This document shows positions 62,708 through 64,000 of a stretch of DNA of 64,000 nt, piece by piece. Every line of letters begins with the position of its first letter. Within the stretch, counting starts at the first letter, position 1. This DNA is from Bacillus sp. NTK074B. Its GTDB lineage: Bacteria; Bacillota; Bacilli; Bacillales; Bacillaceae_B. The stretch covers positions 186,001 to 250,000 of the forward strand of contig NZ_JAFKOH010000005.1 in NCBI RefSeq assembly GCF_017303375.1, in the 5' to 3' direction. A program made the translations under genes and the position numbers. The notes beneath the pieces are model-generated. The model saw nothing but the letters and a program-made list of their open reading frames with translations, made no database searches and had not been told where the DNA came from.

Positions 62708-64000
62708 GTGACCATATATAAAAACAAACAATTCATCCTCCTGTTGGCATGTATATTATGTTCAGGAGTCATTTTATTCGTCAAGGTTCACTCTCCAGCT
62801 GTTGAAAAGCCTCTGCACCAAGAAACTGATTCTCTAATCTTGGCATTACAAACCGACAAAGCACGCTATCATCCAGGTGACCAGGTAACTTTAACTCTCA
62901 AGACACCTGTCAAAGCCGGCAAACTGAACATTGAGTATTATCATCTGGATGAAAAGATTGGAGAAGACATTCTCCCCATCCGGAAAGATGGGAAACAGTC
63001 ATGGAGATGGTCTCCCCCACAAAATGACTATCAAGGATATTTGGTGAAAATTGAACTGGAATCAGAGACTCATGTCGCGTCAAAGACGATTGCAGTAGAT
63101 GTGTCTGGGGATTGGGACAGGTTCCCCCGATACGGATTCCTGTCAACATTTGGTACCGAAAACGAATCGCATATGAAAGGCGTGATTAACCGCCTGAACC
63201 GCTATCACATAAATGGGATTCAGTTTTATGATTGGCATTATGAGCATCAGGATCCAATGAAAACGATAGACGGAAATCCCGCCCTGCACTGGGAGGATAT
63301 TAGTAATCGGCGGATCCATTTTGATACGATCGAGACCTATATTTCCCTATCCCATGAGCGGAATATGACCGCAATGGCTTACAACCTTCTCTATGGATCT
63401 TTTGAAAATCGTAATCTGCCAAAAGAATGGCATCTCTTTAAAGATCAAGAACAGCGCGAGAAGGACCGGCATCCCCTTCCGGAAGACTGGAAGAGCAATG
63501 TGGAAATCATGAACCCGACCAATCCCTGGTGGCAGGATTACTTGATTGAGAAGCAGCAAGAAGTATATCAATCCCTTCCGTTTGATGGATGGCATATTGA
63601 TCAACTCGGTGACCGGGGGAAAGTATACAATGAGTGGGGAAATCTCATTTCCCTCAATGAAAGCTTCGAACCCTTCCTGAACAAAATCCAGGAGCGCATC
63701 CCAGGCAAACAAATCGTCATGAATGCGGTGAATCAATACGGTCAGGAATCTATCAGCAGATCCCCTGTCCCCTTCCTTTACACAGAGGTGTGGGATCCAA
63801 ATACCACGTACAATGATATTGTCAGGATATTGGATGAAAATCATCGTCGTGAAGGAAATAAAAATACCGTCCTGGCGGCTTATATGGATTATGAACATGC
63901 AAATGAGGAAGGAGTGTTCAATGAAGGGGGTATCCTTCTCGCCAACAGCGTGATTTTTGCTAACGGTGGTGCACACCTGGAATTGGGTGAACACATGTTA
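62708..64000 (+). CDS. GH66 dextranase / cycloisomaltooligosaccharide glucanotransferase (partial)
   Basis: 431 codons to the window edge; GTG 62708 behind AAGGTGA. Short N-terminal hydrophobic signal or anchor (about 9-27), Ig-like domain (about 45-130), then the GH66 barrel: FPRYGFLSTFG, YHINGIQFYDWHYEHQDP, nucleophile motif FDGWHIDQLGDRG (Asp near 298) and acid/base LYTEVWDPN (Glu near 360). It cleaves alpha-1,6 linkages of dextran, or forms cyclic isomaltooligosaccharides; the C-terminus that would help decide is outside. Operonic with GH31. Confidence 0.9.
   Translation, partial: MTIYKNKQFILLLACILCSGVILFVKVHSPAVEKPLHQETDSLILALQTDKARYHPGDQVTLTLKTPVKAGKLNIEYYHLDEKIGEDILPIRKDGKQSWRWSPPQNDYQGYLVKIELESETHVASKTIAVDVSGDWDRFPRYGFLSTFGTENESHMKGVINRLNRYHINGIQFYDWHYEHQDPMKTIDGNPALHWEDISNRRIHFDTIETYISLSHERNMTAMAYNLLYGSFENRNLPKEWHLFKDQEQREKDRHPLPEDWKSNVEIMNPTNPWWQDYLIEKQQEVYQSLPFDGWHIDQLGDRGKVYNEWGNLISLNESFEPFLNKIQERIPGKQIVMNAVNQYGQESISRSPVPFLYTEVWDPNTTYNDIVRILDENHRREGNKNTVLAAYMDYEHANEEGVFNEGGILLANSVIFANGGAHLELGEHML

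Overview
The window is one contiguous stretch of a Bacillaceae chromosome from a mesophilic, spore-forming Firmicute close to Bacillus/Rossellomorea; the genus is inferred, not proven. Evidence: strong AGGAGG-type ribosome-binding sites, TTG and GTG starts, sigma-A promoters, spore genes (splA-splB, spoVR), the sigY and bmrCD modules, and a block whose gene order matches B. subtilis yhcT-yhcU ... yhcX ... pgcA-yhcY-yhcZ-yhdA-yhdB-yhdC ... spoVR. I saw no rRNA, tRNA, CRISPR array, transposase or prophage. Mobile-looking DNA is limited to short palindromic repeats of the kind scattered through Bacillaceae genomes.

Layout. 1-2100: amino-acid ABC lipoprotein (cut by the window edge), an NAD(P)-binding protein, and a membrane-protein pair with an MltG-like domain. 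2300-6560: heterodimeric multidrug exporter bmrC-bmrD behind a long leader containing a sigma-A promoter, a 24-codon leader ORF, two terminator-like hairpins and a 19-codon ORF. 6637-8060: sigY operon (ECF sigma, YxlC-type anti-sigma, small membrane protein, YbjQ-family protein) with a SigY-type promoter. 8400-12650: MFS transporter, then a YfcC-family transporter plus isoaspartyl dipeptidase operon under a near-perfect sigma-54 promoter, divergent from its enhancer-binding activator (12812-14869). 14900-20600: small membrane ORF, universal stress protein, XRE regulator with two palindromic operators, photolyase, putP with an upstream 35-aa membrane protein, flavodoxin-like oxidoreductase. 20700-25000: glutamate/dicarboxylate symporter, a cysteine-less ArsC-like protein, splA-splB. 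24287-28086: TPP-riboswitch operon for thiamine-precursor uptake, including a TatD-like hydrolase. 28176-33870: APH-like kinase, two-gene interval, and cadC-cadA-czcD metal-efflux operon. 33870-34690: gene-free, with four regularly spaced 21-nt palindromes. 34691-41900: membrane proteins, a CNNM/CBS transporter with an odd start region, GntP permease plus 3-hydroxybutyrate dehydrogenase, SLC13 carrier, YczE-type protein. 42006-57394: the yhc/yhd/spoVR syntenic block with malL (cre site), bdbC and a thioredoxin inserted. 57464-59670: quinone/aldehyde-stress genes wrbA, DoxX (MhqP-like, with MhqR-type operators) and yvgN. 60011-64000: secreted GH31 and GH66 enzymes for alpha-glucan (probably dextran) breakdown, behind a promoter with an abutting palindromic operator; the locus runs off the right edge.

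The most interesting signals are regulatory or small: the bmrCD leader, the putP-linked small protein, the Cys-less ArsC-like protein, the CNNM gene whose strong Shine-Dalgarno is separated from its TTG start by a hairpin, and the palindrome array at 34390-34574.
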